Assembly (NCBI GenBank): GCA_021397835.1
Contig: JAJFZO010000229.1
Coordinates: forward strand, 496,001 to 560,000
From: Moringa oleifera
Taxonomy: Eukaryota > Streptophyta > Magnoliopsida > Brassicales > Moringaceae
Reading direction: 5' to 3'
Length of the DNA: 64,000 nt
The notes beneath the pieces were generated by a model. It made no database searches. It was not told where the DNA came from and worked only from the letters and a program-made list of their open reading frames with translations. The position numbers were made by a program, and so were the translations under genes. Positions within the stretch are counted from its first letter, which is position 1. The number at the start of each line of letters is the position of its first letter. This document shows, piece after piece, positions 1 to 9,360 of the stretch.

Positions 1-1497
1 AGAAAAGTAAAAAATTAAAAATATTTAAAAAATATATTTTAAATTTATAATATTAAATTTTTTTTTAAAAATAATATAATTGTTTTTAAAAATATTTTAT
101 AGTGGTAGCTTAAATATTTTTTATATCTATAAAAAATTATAAATCAAAATTTATTGTATAAGATATTTCATTTAAATATTTTTAATTTTTAAATTTTTTA
201 ACAAAATTAAATTTATATTAAATTGATATATCAATGTTTGATTTATTATTTTTTAAAACATAAAAATTTGATTGATAATATAAAGTAAATATTAAAATTT
301 CATAATATTTTTATCTTAAAATTTAATATAAAATATTTATTCTTAATAAAATTAAATTAAAGTGAATTTCAGAGGTAAAATTAAGAAAAAAATGATTTAT
401 ATAATTTTCATTAATTCTTTTATAGCTTATACATAAGTTTACTTCAAGTAACTTTTAACATGCAGAATGTACATAATTTTTTATATTATAATAATAAGAA
501 GTATTTTCATTATAATTTAAATTTATAATTTTAAAATTAAAATTAAAACTAAATATAAAAGTAAAAAACCAAATAATTACTAAATTTAATCAAAAAATTA
601 AAATTTTAAAATTAGATAAATAATTAAATGTTAAATAAATAAAATATTTATAATTCAAAAATATATATTAACAATAAAAATCTAAAAATTAATTTTAAAA
701 AATCAATCACTTCAAAAAAAATTATAAAAATATAAAACTCTAAACTCTATGCGTAATCTGTAATTTGGTCTCAAAACAGTATATGCAAATATATCAAAAT
801 TACAATATCATTTAAAAGAATTTATAAAAGACAAAATCTAAAATTTAATATTAATTATAATAAAAAAATGATAGAGGAACAAATTTGAAAAGCTAAAAAT
901 TAATCCAAAATACTCCATTAATTTAATTATAATATCTAAAATGGAGGAAAAATATAAAATTTTAGACAAAAAGTTCTTCGATCAAGATAATATACACAGT
1001 TTGCTTAGCTAAAAACTAAAATCTAAAAAAAAAAAAAAAACCAACCATGTTGTTATTCCAGCTGTTTTAACTTTGACATAGCATGATACCCATTCAACAA
1101 AACACCTTCTCACCCTTTCTCTCCCTAAAAATAACATATTTTGCTTTTATTAATTTTATTAAATAACTTTTGGGACAACTTTTTGAAAGGGAGAAAAAGA
1201 GTTTTCATTTTTTTATTTTTATTTAAGTAAAAATTAGAAATAATATAATGTAAAGTAATTCACAATTATCATCATTTAAAAAGAAAATAAAAAAATCATT
1301 AACATAAAAAAGATAAAAAGGTTATAACGAAACAAAAATGATATTAATCGTAATCCCGAACACTTTAAAGTCAATCAAACATCACGTGTCTACCAATAAT
1401 ACATTAATAAATTAATCATATATTAATCATAAATTAATTATTAATAAATAAAAATAAAAAAAACTGATTAAATAGATTAAAAAATAAATTTGTGTCA

Positions 1498-1538
<41 letters not shown>

Positions 1539-1642
1539 GAAAAAAATTAATACTAGATGAGATTTAGAACTAAAATAAGATTATCATTCAACTAAAAATT
1601 AAAATTTGATTAAATAAAATTATCATTAAATTAAAATTTAAA
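1..1642. other. AT-rich intergenic DNA with a degenerate repeat copy
   Basis: No gene is recognisable. The stretch is mostly A/T homopolymer-like DNA. Positions 101-325 carry one forward copy of the dispersed AT-rich repeat described below. A pure AT dinucleotide microsatellite lies at about 1498-1533. The last 50 bases (1643-1692) are a copy of a sequence found again at 6082-6131, on the other side of the pararetroviral insertion. Confidence 0.7.
1498..1533. repeat. (AT)n microsatellite
   Basis: Uninterrupted AT dinucleotide run of about 17-18 units, directly visible. Such runs are usually length-polymorphic. Confidence 0.95.
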
Positions 1643-1692
1643 AAATTATTGATATATAATTATAAAAATATAAAACATCTGTGTTTATGTAA
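1643..1692 (+). repeat. Left 50-bp direct repeat flanking the pararetrovirus insertion
   Basis: Aligns without gaps to 6082-6131 with 46 of 50 identities. All four differences are transitions in which this copy has T or A where the right copy has C or G, the pattern expected from deamination of methylated cytosine. It abuts the first viral base on the right, so the pair probably marks the edges of the insertion. Confidence 0.8.
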
Positions 1693-1693
1693 G

Positions 1694-2149
1694 GAAAAGA
1701 AAAGCTGAGTTGGCCTCCACACAAAGAAGACAAGACACTCCACTACAAAAAAAAAAAAGAGATTCCTACCACTCAAAGAAAAGCATCATCCAAGGACATT
1801 CAAGAAAGATTCCTAAGCAAAAAGACAAGACAACACTCAAGAAAAGGACATTTAAGAGAAAACAGAAGCCTTTCCCCTCTCTATAAAAAGGGAGAGTTCA
1901 AGACAGAACGAGGCAAGCTTTTCTTCAAACTCTTCAACTCCTTCAACTTCAAGCCGGACAGGCTTTTCTCCAACCCATTCAACTTCAACATCATCAAGAT
2001 TTCAAAAAAAAAAAAAAAAAACCAGGTTCATTTCAAAATAGTTCTCAAGATCTAAACTACAAAAACCTCACATCACATGAGCAAATACTTTCAGTATTAT
2101 AAGCTAGAAGCAGAAACCTAGCAACAATTTTGTAAGATTGTATTTTGAA
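1694..2149 (+). repeat. Left arm of a 456/466-bp inverted repeat: pararetroviral promoter/leader, forward copy
   Basis: Reverse complement of 2379-2844 with scattered differences and indels. It contains a TATA box (CTATAAAAAG at 1881-1890) followed by a CT/CAA-rich leader and an A-run (about 2005-2020). Oriented so that transcription would run rightward into the 229-bp spacer (2150-2378) and then into the opposite arm. Confidence 0.9.
1881..1890 (+). promoter_or_regulatory. TATA box of the left pararetroviral promoter copy
   Basis: CTATAAAAAG in a CT-rich context; the mirror-image box is at 2634-2643 on the other strand. TATA boxes of this kind lie about 30 bp upstream of the caulimovirid pregenomic RNA start. 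Confidence 0.7.
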
Positions 2150-2378
2150 GCTTTATGTTTTCTTTTTAAAGTTTGCAATATAGTGTTTTTGTTGTAAAAT
2201 ACTTTATTTCAATATAAATTTCAGTGTTTATGTTTAATTTTATTATTTGTTCTTAATTTATGTTTTATTTCATTTCTATTTAGCTATTAATCTTCCATAA
2301 TTCGTTTAGGTATCTTCGAATACCGCCAGTTCAGTAGATCCGACCTAACCTTAGAACAACTATAGTAGTAAGGGACCC
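2150..2378. other. Spacer between the inverted pararetroviral promoter arms
   Basis: Unique 229-bp AT-rich sequence separating the arms. It includes AATATAAA (about 2210), which could serve as a weak polyadenylation signal. The usual tRNA-Met primer-binding motif of caulimovirids was not found here by eye. Confidence 0.6.
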
Positions 2379-2844
2379 TCAAAATACAATCTTACAGAAT
2401 TGTTGGCAGGTTTCTGCTTCTAGCTTATAATACAGAAAGTATTTGCTCATGTGATGTGAGGTTTTTGTGGTTTGGATCTTGAGAATTATTTTGAAATGAA
2501 CTAGTTTTTTTTTTTTTTTTGAAATCTTGATGATGTTGAAGTTGAATGGGTTGGAGAAAAGCCTGTCCGACTTGAAGTTAAAGGAGTTAAAGAGTTTGAA
2601 GAAAAGCCAGCCTCATTCTGTCTTGAACTCTCCCTTTTTATAGAGAGGAGAGAGGCTTCTGTTTCCTCTTGAATATCCTTTTCTTGAGTGTTTTCTTGTC
2701 TTCTTGCTTGGGAATCTTTCTTGAATGTCCTTGGATGATGCTTTTCTTTGAGTGGAGTCTCCCTTTCTTTAATGGGAATCTTTTTTTTTTAGTAGTGGAG
2801 TGTCTTGTCTTCTTTGTGTAGAGGCCAACTCAGCTTTTCTTTTC
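2379..2844 (-). repeat. Right arm of the inverted repeat: pararetroviral promoter/leader, reverse copy
   Basis: Reverse complement of 1694-2149. It is contiguous with the viral ORFs on its right and lies downstream of them on the same strand, as expected in the circular viral map. It is therefore likely the original copy, with the left arm the inverted addition. Confidence 0.9.
2634..2643 (-). promoter_or_regulatory. TATA box of the right pararetroviral promoter copy
   Basis: CTATAAAAAG on the minus strand. It would drive transcription leftward, convergent with the box at 1881-1890. Confidence 0.7.
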
Positions 2845-2926
2845 TAAAGGAAAAGTAGTGAGTGAAGGTTGACCACTTGTCTTTGTTATCTTGCTTAGAG
2901 ATATCTTGGAAGAGGTCAGGTGGATT

Positions 2927-3101
2927 TCTGACTGTGTCCTGATTCCTTCTTATCTTGTAGTCTTGTCCTTGACTGTTTAAAATGTCGTTTCCTGATTCCT
3001 TCTTATCTTGTAGTTTTGTCCTTGGCTGTTTTGAGTTTCTGACTGTGTCCTGATTCTTTCTTATCTTGTAGTCTTGTCCTTGACTGTTTGAGATGTCGTT
3101 G
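2927..3101. repeat. Three tandem copies of a ~50-60-bp unit inside the pararetrovirus
   Basis: The motif CCTGATTCCTTCTTATCTTG followed by TAGTCTTGTCCTTGACTGTTT recurs three times with small changes (starting near 2937, 2992 and 3049). It lies between the end of the second viral ORF and the promoter arm. It encodes only low-complexity Lys/Glu/Arg-rich frames on the minus strand. Confidence 0.85.
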
Positions 3102-3184
3102 AAGAGTCTGCTTTTCTTTTCTGCTTTTCTTTTCTTCTTTTTCTTTTCCCTTTTTTTTGGACTCCGTGCTTGGAGCCTTGGATC

Positions 3185-4420
3185 TTATCACATTTCGAAT
3201 GGATCTTGGGATAATTGTCCCCCAAAGGGGTCTTGAATGTCTTCTTCTTCTGAGTCACTCCTGAGTTGAGAGAGAGCTTCTTGAAGTCGTTTTCGATAGT
3301 CTTTCTTGGAGATAATTGTAGATGATCCTATTTGTAGGGGATTGCTGTTGTGTGATGGAGGCTTGAGGACTGGTTGGTGAGTTTTGTTTGGATTATTGGT
3401 GAGCCCTGTGATGACAGCTAACAATTCAGCTTCTGGTAAGTGAAATAATTTCCACCATTTGATGCGGATTTGTCTGGCTAAGGTTTAGCTTAATGAAATA
3501 GGGAGTTGTTGGGCAATTTCGTAATCCCAACAGAATATCCAAGGTATTGAAAAGATATTTGAGAACATGAGAAACTTAATCCTATCAGGAATATTGACAT
3601 GTTTGGCAAATTCTTCAAATCCTTGGAGGATGGTTGGAGGTAGTATTTCAGGGAAACTTCCCACGTAGAACCACCATTCTGAAAACCAGTTGGGGAAAGA
3701 CTTTGAGGATTTTTTGTCAAAATAGAAAAACCACGAGTGGGTGGTGCTTCTGATGAAGAAGGCCTTATACCAGGCTTCCTTGTAATCTTGGTAATTGAAA
3801 GATTGGGTTATGAATTTCTGAGAGAAGTGTTTTGAAGTGAATGGGCTTCGGTCCCACAGTTTTTCTGTAAGGACCATTTTGATTCGACATTTTGAATAAG
3901 CTATTTTGGAGGAATCTGTTTGGTCTTCTGTATGGGTTATCTCGACAGATTGGGTATCTACCAAGATGAACTCATAAAATCTTTAGGTTTTATGGGGGTT
4001 ATCTATGATGTAGTGGAAGTTTGGAAGAAAGGTCCTTTTGATGAGTTGAGGGATTGAAATACTGTCTTCTTTTACCCCAGCAGGGATATCTGTACAGTTG
4101 ACAAGGATAAGGATGTCTTTAGTTATGTATTGAGTATTCTGCTTTTGAGGGCTTGGATTGTAATGGGTTAAGGCTTAGCTAATTTGTCTGTTTTGGGCCT
4201 GATATTGACTGGGTTGTATTAATGCTTTAGCATAAGAGAATCCTAATGGAGCAAAAGTGGATGGAACAATTTGGATAGGGCTTTTGGAAGAAGAATTTGG
4301 AGATGAGGTTTGATTGGGCTGGTTGGTCATGGCATATGACTGTTGAGTAGTAGGTGACGATTTTGATGGCTTTGATGATGAAGGTTTGGCTTTCGAAGAT
4401 TTTGGAGGGGTGTTGTTCAT
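3185..4420 (-). pseudogene. Second pararetroviral ORF, broken
   Basis: Minus-strand reading frame starting at the ATG at 4420. That ATG overlaps the stop of the polymerase frame as ATGA, a coupling common in compact viral genomes. One frame can be followed for about 410 codons but is cut by in-frame stops near 4175, near 3983 and at 3485-3487. It begins Ser/Pro/Lys-rich, passes through a Trp/Phe-rich central part (3485-3964, many aromatic residues) and ends acidic near 3188. Position after RNase H and before the promoter fits ORF2 of florendoviruses, whose function is unknown; I assign it by position and composition only. Confidence 0.6.
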
Positions 4421-5839
4421 TTTTTCTTCTTTACTCTGCCTTGCAAAAATTCTTGTGTTAGAAAATCAAGAACAAAATTTGTATTTCCCTTTATATATTC
4501 AATGTCAAAATCAAAAACAGAGAGTAAAGCTTGCCATCTTGCAAATATTTGCTTTGAAACTAGATTTTTGACATCTTTTTGCAAAATTTCTTTGGCAGAT
4601 TTGTAATCTTTTTTTTAAAAAAAACTTTTTATTGTATAAATTGTCTTGAAATTTTGAAATACATAACATTATGGCTAAAATCTCCTTTTTTGCTGTTGAA
4701 TAGTTTTCTTGAGTTAGGTTCCATATTCCTAAATGATACCTAACTATTTGGTCTTTCTCTTGAATCCTTTGGGTAAGAATCCCTCTGTATCCTTGCTATG
4801 AAGCATCTGTTTGTACTGATACTGATGCTTTCGGGTTGGGCATACCTAAGCAGGGTAATGTTCTAGCCTTGGATTTTAATTCTTTGACTATGTCAGTCAT
4901 TTGTGAGGTCCATTCTTTAAGTTGTGGTTCTTTTCTTATTCTTTGGAATAATGGTTTGTTAATTTGTCTAAGGTTTGGGATAAAATCTGAAATATAATTC
5001 AGACATCTTAAAAATCTTTGAAGTTGGGTCTTGTCTTTTATCTCATCTGAAAATTTGTCTGCAAATTCTATTGTTCTGGATATTGGGGTGATTGTTCCTT
5101 GGAAAATGTCAAATCCTAGAAATCTTATTTTGGTCTAGAATATCTTCATTTTCTTTGAAGAAACTACTAGCCCATATCTTTTGATAACTTCTAAAAAGGT
5201 GTTCAAATGTTTGAAGTGTTGATCAATTGATTCTGAAAAGACTAATACATCATCTATATATACTATTGTAAAGGATGTATACTGATTGGAAATCTCGTTC
5301 ATGATGTTTTGAAATTCTAAAGGGGCATTCTTTAATCCAAAGGGTATTACATTCCATTCATATTGCCCAAAAGGAACATTGAAAGCAGTTTTATATTTAT
5401 CTTTTTTTGCTATTTGTATTTGCCAGTATCTTGACTTCATGTCGAATTTAGAAAATATCCTAGCCCTGTATAGCCTATTGATCAAATCTCTTTTGTTGGA
5501 GATTAGATATCTAATCCATTTGAGTACTTTGTTTAGAGGTTTGTAATTTATAACTAATCTTGGGGCTCCTTTTTCTACTTCTGCATTTTTATAAACATAA
5601 AAAGCAGCACAACTCCATGGTGATTTGCTTGGTCTAATTAATTTTTTGTGTAGTAACTCTTGTATCTCCTTTTTGCAATATTCCAAATGCTCTTGGTTTA
5701 TTTGTATGGGCCTAGCTTTGGTTGGGATTTGGTTTTCTTTGAAGTCTGGCTCATATGGTAGGGTTACTTCGTGTTTATTCCTATCCCAAAGTGTATTGAG
5801 TATTTTTGCGCAAACTTCCTTTTGGAGTTTCTTTTCCAT
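4421..5839 (-). pseudogene. Pararetroviral polymerase fragment: reverse transcriptase and RNase H, broken
   Basis: The open part (5839-5135, 234 aa) carries reverse-transcriptase blocks: a LVINYKPLNK segment, FSKFDMKS with the first catalytic Asp, an FGQYEWNVIPFGLKNAP segment, and YIDD at the active site. After an in-frame TAG at 5135 the same frame continues into the RNase H region, with a QTDAS catalytic segment immediately followed by another TAG (minus strand, 4796-4798). A frame change occurs at the A/T homopolymer near 4610-4626, after which similarity runs to the junction with the next ORF at 4420. The sequence upstream of 5839 to the insertion edge is viral but not clearly open. It cannot yield a full polymerase. 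Confidence 0.88.
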
Positions 5840-6081
5840 ATAGTTGATTTTATCTTAGACTTTTGGGTTTGTTAATTGTTTTTTATTTTTCTATATTGAA
5901 TTTCTTCATGTAGATACCTAATTTGAGTTTACTTGTTTTGAATCTCAAGTTTTTCTTGTAGATTTGCTACTTCTTTATCCTGAGGAAGCTTGATAATTTG
6001 AACTTGACAGGCTCCCCTAATATGGAGGTAGCTATCCCGTTTCGGTCTACGGAGAAAGGATATAATCATCTGTGTAAACTC

Positions 6082-6131
6082 AAATTATTGACATATAATT
6101 ATAAGAACATAAAACATCTGTGCTTATGTAA
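6082..6131 (+). repeat. Right 50-bp direct repeat flanking the pararetrovirus insertion
   Basis: Partner of 1643-1692 (46/50 identical, transitions only). It directly follows the last viral base and retains C/G at the positions that are T/A in the left copy. Confidence 0.8.
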
Positions 6132-6379
6132 TACTGATGTGAATGCTTTACAAACATTACCTGTGATTTTGATATTTTATATATACATATTAAGTTATTA
6201 ATAATAAATAAATAAATAAATATCAAAGTAAATTTTATAATATTTACATTTTTTAATAAAAAACACTGCAACTTTTTTAGGATCAATTTTATATCAACTT
6301 ATGATTTGGTTTAAGTTAGATTTTATTTTTATTTTTATTTTTATTTTTTATTAAATAGATTATTCAAATAGAAAATTTT

Positions 6380-6650
6380 ATATAATAAATTTTAACTTCA
6401 GATTTATTATAAATGTAAAAAATAATATAAGATACAATTATAACAAATTTTAAAATATTTTGAGTACTAAAAATATTTTTATAATTTTTTTAAAATTTTG
6501 ATATTATAAACTTTTTTAAAAAAATCGGCACTCAAAAAATTATAAAATTTATTATGATAATAGTTTGAGTATTTTTTTAGAAAAATTTTAAATCAAAATT
6601 TATTTGTACAAAATTTAATATGAATTATCTTTTAAAAACATTAAAAAGCA
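6380..6650. repeat. Dispersed AT-rich repeat, head-to-head pair
   Basis: A reverse copy (TAAATTTTAACTTCAGATTT ... GAGTACTAAAAATAT) is followed by a forward copy (CACTCAAAAAATTATAAAAT ... TTTTAAATCAAAATTTAT). The two halves are approximate reverse complements, so the DNA could fold on itself. Confidence 0.6.
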
Positions 6651-8399
6651 ATGATCGATTTGGACTTAATCGATATTTTATGTGTAAAATTGATCAAAAA
6701 AATTATAAGTTCTTAGTTGAAAAATGGTTAAAGTAAATATCAAAATAAATAATGTACTATTTATATTTTTTCAAAAAAAAATTATAATTTTATTTTATCA
6801 AATTTGTATATGAATTTTTAAGTTGATTTAAATTGGGTATTATTTTTATTTTTATAAATAATTATTTGAATATAAACTTTATACAATAAATTTTAATTTA
6901 AAACTTGTCACAGATGTAAAAATAAATAAATTTTTTGAATGATCAAATGTTTTTTAATTTTTCATATTGCAAATATAAATTTTTTGAAATTCAAATAAAA
7001 AATTAAATTTTTATAATGGTAAACTAAATATTTTTATTATAAACAAATTTAAATTAAAATTCATTATACAAAAATTGTAATTTAAATTAATTTTTAAAAA
7101 TTAAAAATAATAATTAATTTAAATCGAATAAATATATTATGTGTAAAATTAATTTATAAAATAACGAAATCTTGTATAAAAATAAGTTTAATATAGTATT
7201 TATTTTTTTAAAAAATTGACCTCTTGATTGCGAAATTAATTAGGTATAACAAACATAATAATAATATCTGAGTCATTGAAGGAAGTGTGTCTGAACACAA
7301 GACGTCAACTCCTACAACTCCCGACATGAAAATGAAAATGACGTAAACTTGTAAACTTCGCCATCTTTGTTTTCTACTGTCTTGCAAGGAACCAATTCTC
7401 ATTAATGAAGACTTTGTCATCTTTCAACCAGCTTGCTATATCAAGGAATTATTTAGTTTTTTATTTTAATATTAAAAATATATTTTTTAAAAAAAATTAG
7501 AAATAATTATAAATAATAGTTTATAAATGAAAATTATTTAATTTTAAAAAATAAACTCAAAATAAAATGTAAAATTTATTTAAGTTATTTTTAAATATTT
7601 TAATAATAAAATGTCATTAATTGTTTACAATTATTTTGAATTAATGTCTAATGTAAATATAATTAATAGATCAAATTTTATTTAAGATTTTTTAAAAAAT
7701 TAAAGTTTATTGAGAGAGAGTAAACATCATAATTGTGTGTTATATTTATCTTATTTTTATTAATTTTTTTATTAATAACATAATATCAAAATTGTTATTA
7801 TTTTTTCTTTTTTTAAAAAAAACTTTTCCCTTCTCATTGTTTCTTTGCCGCTTCCAATCATGCCTAGTAATAGTCATGCCCATATGGTCATGATAATACT
7901 TATCATTTTCTTAAAATTGATTTTAAGGTCAACGGAGTTGTTATATTGAGACATCAAATTTGTGTTGATAATGATAATATTATCTTTATTTTATTATATT
8001 ATAGATATTGTGTGTTTTTTTTATGAAACTAATGCTTTATTATTTTTTAAAAATGTTGATAGGTAATAACATAATAAAAAATAGTTAAAATTTATTTTTT
8101 TATTTTTTGTTTTTCATGAGATAATAGTAATTATTAAATAAATAAAATTTTTAGGTATATATAAAAATTTTAATAAATTTATTTTTTAATTTAAATATTA
8201 ATGTACAATTGGATTAATTATGTGTTTTTAATATTTTAATATCGATTAAATTGAATTCTATCTCAAACGATTATTAAAAAATTAAAATTGTTTTTAGTGT
8301 TTAAATACCTTAAAATAATTAAATAAATCTATACTTTGTTTATAATCTATTTTCAAATTCGAATAATTTTTTACTTATGAATTATTTTCTATGAAATTT

Positions 8400-8580
8400 T
8401 AAAATTTTAATAATATGAATTTTATAAAATTTGTTTTTAGGACTCAATATTTTTTTAGTTTTTATTATGATAGTTTAAATATTTTTTATATTTATAAAAA
8501 ATTTCAAATCGAAATTTATTTTATAAGATTTTTAATTTGAATATCTCTATTAAAAATTTTTAAAAATAAATTAAATTAAA
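8400..8580 (+). repeat. Dispersed AT-rich repeat, forward copy
   Basis: Carries the recurrent succession: TATGATAGTTTAAATA, then TTTATAAAAAATTTCAAATC, then AATTTATTTTATAAGA, then TTTAATTTGAATAT. Same order as in the copies at 101-325, 29590-29880 and 60120-60380. Confidence 0.6.
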
Positions 8581-9245
8581 TGATAACACCTTATATATCA
8601 TTGATCCAATTGATACTACTAGGTACCTTCTGAAATATATCATAATTTTTTTAAATTACTAGAATCAAGATATTATATATATATATATTAATATTTTCAA
8701 ATTATCAATCATATAATTTATTTTTAAAGTAAAAGTTATATAAAATTTTAATACTGTAAAATATCTTTAAAATAAGTTAAATAAAATTTTTATTTTATTT
8801 TAGATATATTCTTCGAATAATTTTTGATATAAAATATAATTTTTTAAAAATTTTGACAGCACAAATTTTAAAATATACTTTTTAATACCTAAAATTTTTT
8901 GAGACAAAGTTTTTTAAATTTTAAATTTAATTTTTTATTTTATATAATATAATATAATTAAATTAATAAATCAAATTAATTTATTATTTTTAATATAAAA
9001 TGTAATTGATAATATAAAGTAGTTTTCATTTATTAAAAATACAAATTAAAAAACAAAAAAAAAACATGTCTAACTTCGAGTTACGTATGGTAAGAGTGTC
9101 AGCAGTTTTAACGCCTTACGGTCTGCATGACCATTTACTTCACAGCAAGTTGGCACCGGCCACCGGCAACCACCACCGCCTCTCCTCCTTTAATGCATAG
9201 CCAACAAATACCAACTTCCCTCTTTAATACCCAAACCAACGCTTC

Positions 9246-9255
9246 TATATATAAA
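9246..9255 (+). promoter_or_regulatory. TATA box of the CER2-like gene
   Basis: TATATATAAA about 106 bp upstream of the ATG at 9361. It implies transcription starts near 9280 and rules out the in-frame ATG at 9127 as the true start. Confidence 0.75.
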
Positions 9256-9360
9256 CACGTAACACACCGATTTACACTCATCCAGCTTTTCGCCTTCGTC
9301 TTTCATCACACAAGCCGTCGCCGGCACCGATTCTTCCACTTTTTAAATTTTCAGTTCAAA

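Larger units (their letters stand above)
1693..6081 (-). mobile_element. Endogenous pararetrovirus (Caulimoviridae, florendovirus-like), partial and rearranged
   Basis: About 4.4 kb of integrated plant pararetrovirus DNA. On the minus strand the order is: end of the region upstream of RT, reverse transcriptase, RNase H, a second ORF, then the promoter/leader. This matches the circular caulimovirid order polymerase - downstream ORF - promoter. An extra inverted copy of the promoter/leader sits at the left end. Movement protein, coat protein and most of the protease are absent. Assignment to Caulimoviridae rests on the RT and on the lack of integrase or LTRs; 'florendovirus-like' is an inference from the two-ORF layout. 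It is not functional as it stands: several in-frame stops, one frameshift, and missing genes. Confidence 0.8.
6132..9245. other. AT-rich intergenic DNA with foldback repeat copies
   Basis: No gene found. Degenerate copies of the dispersed AT-rich repeat are seen at about 6380-6500 (reverse) and 6480-6640 (forward), forming a foldback, and at about 8400-8580 (forward). Short open frames here have no recognisable features and are probably chance. Confidence 0.65.

Noticed and set aside
9127..9360. In-frame N-terminal extension of the CER2-like protein from an ATG at 9127
   Set aside because: A TATA box at 9246 lies inside it, so transcription starts later; the family start matches the ATG at 9361.
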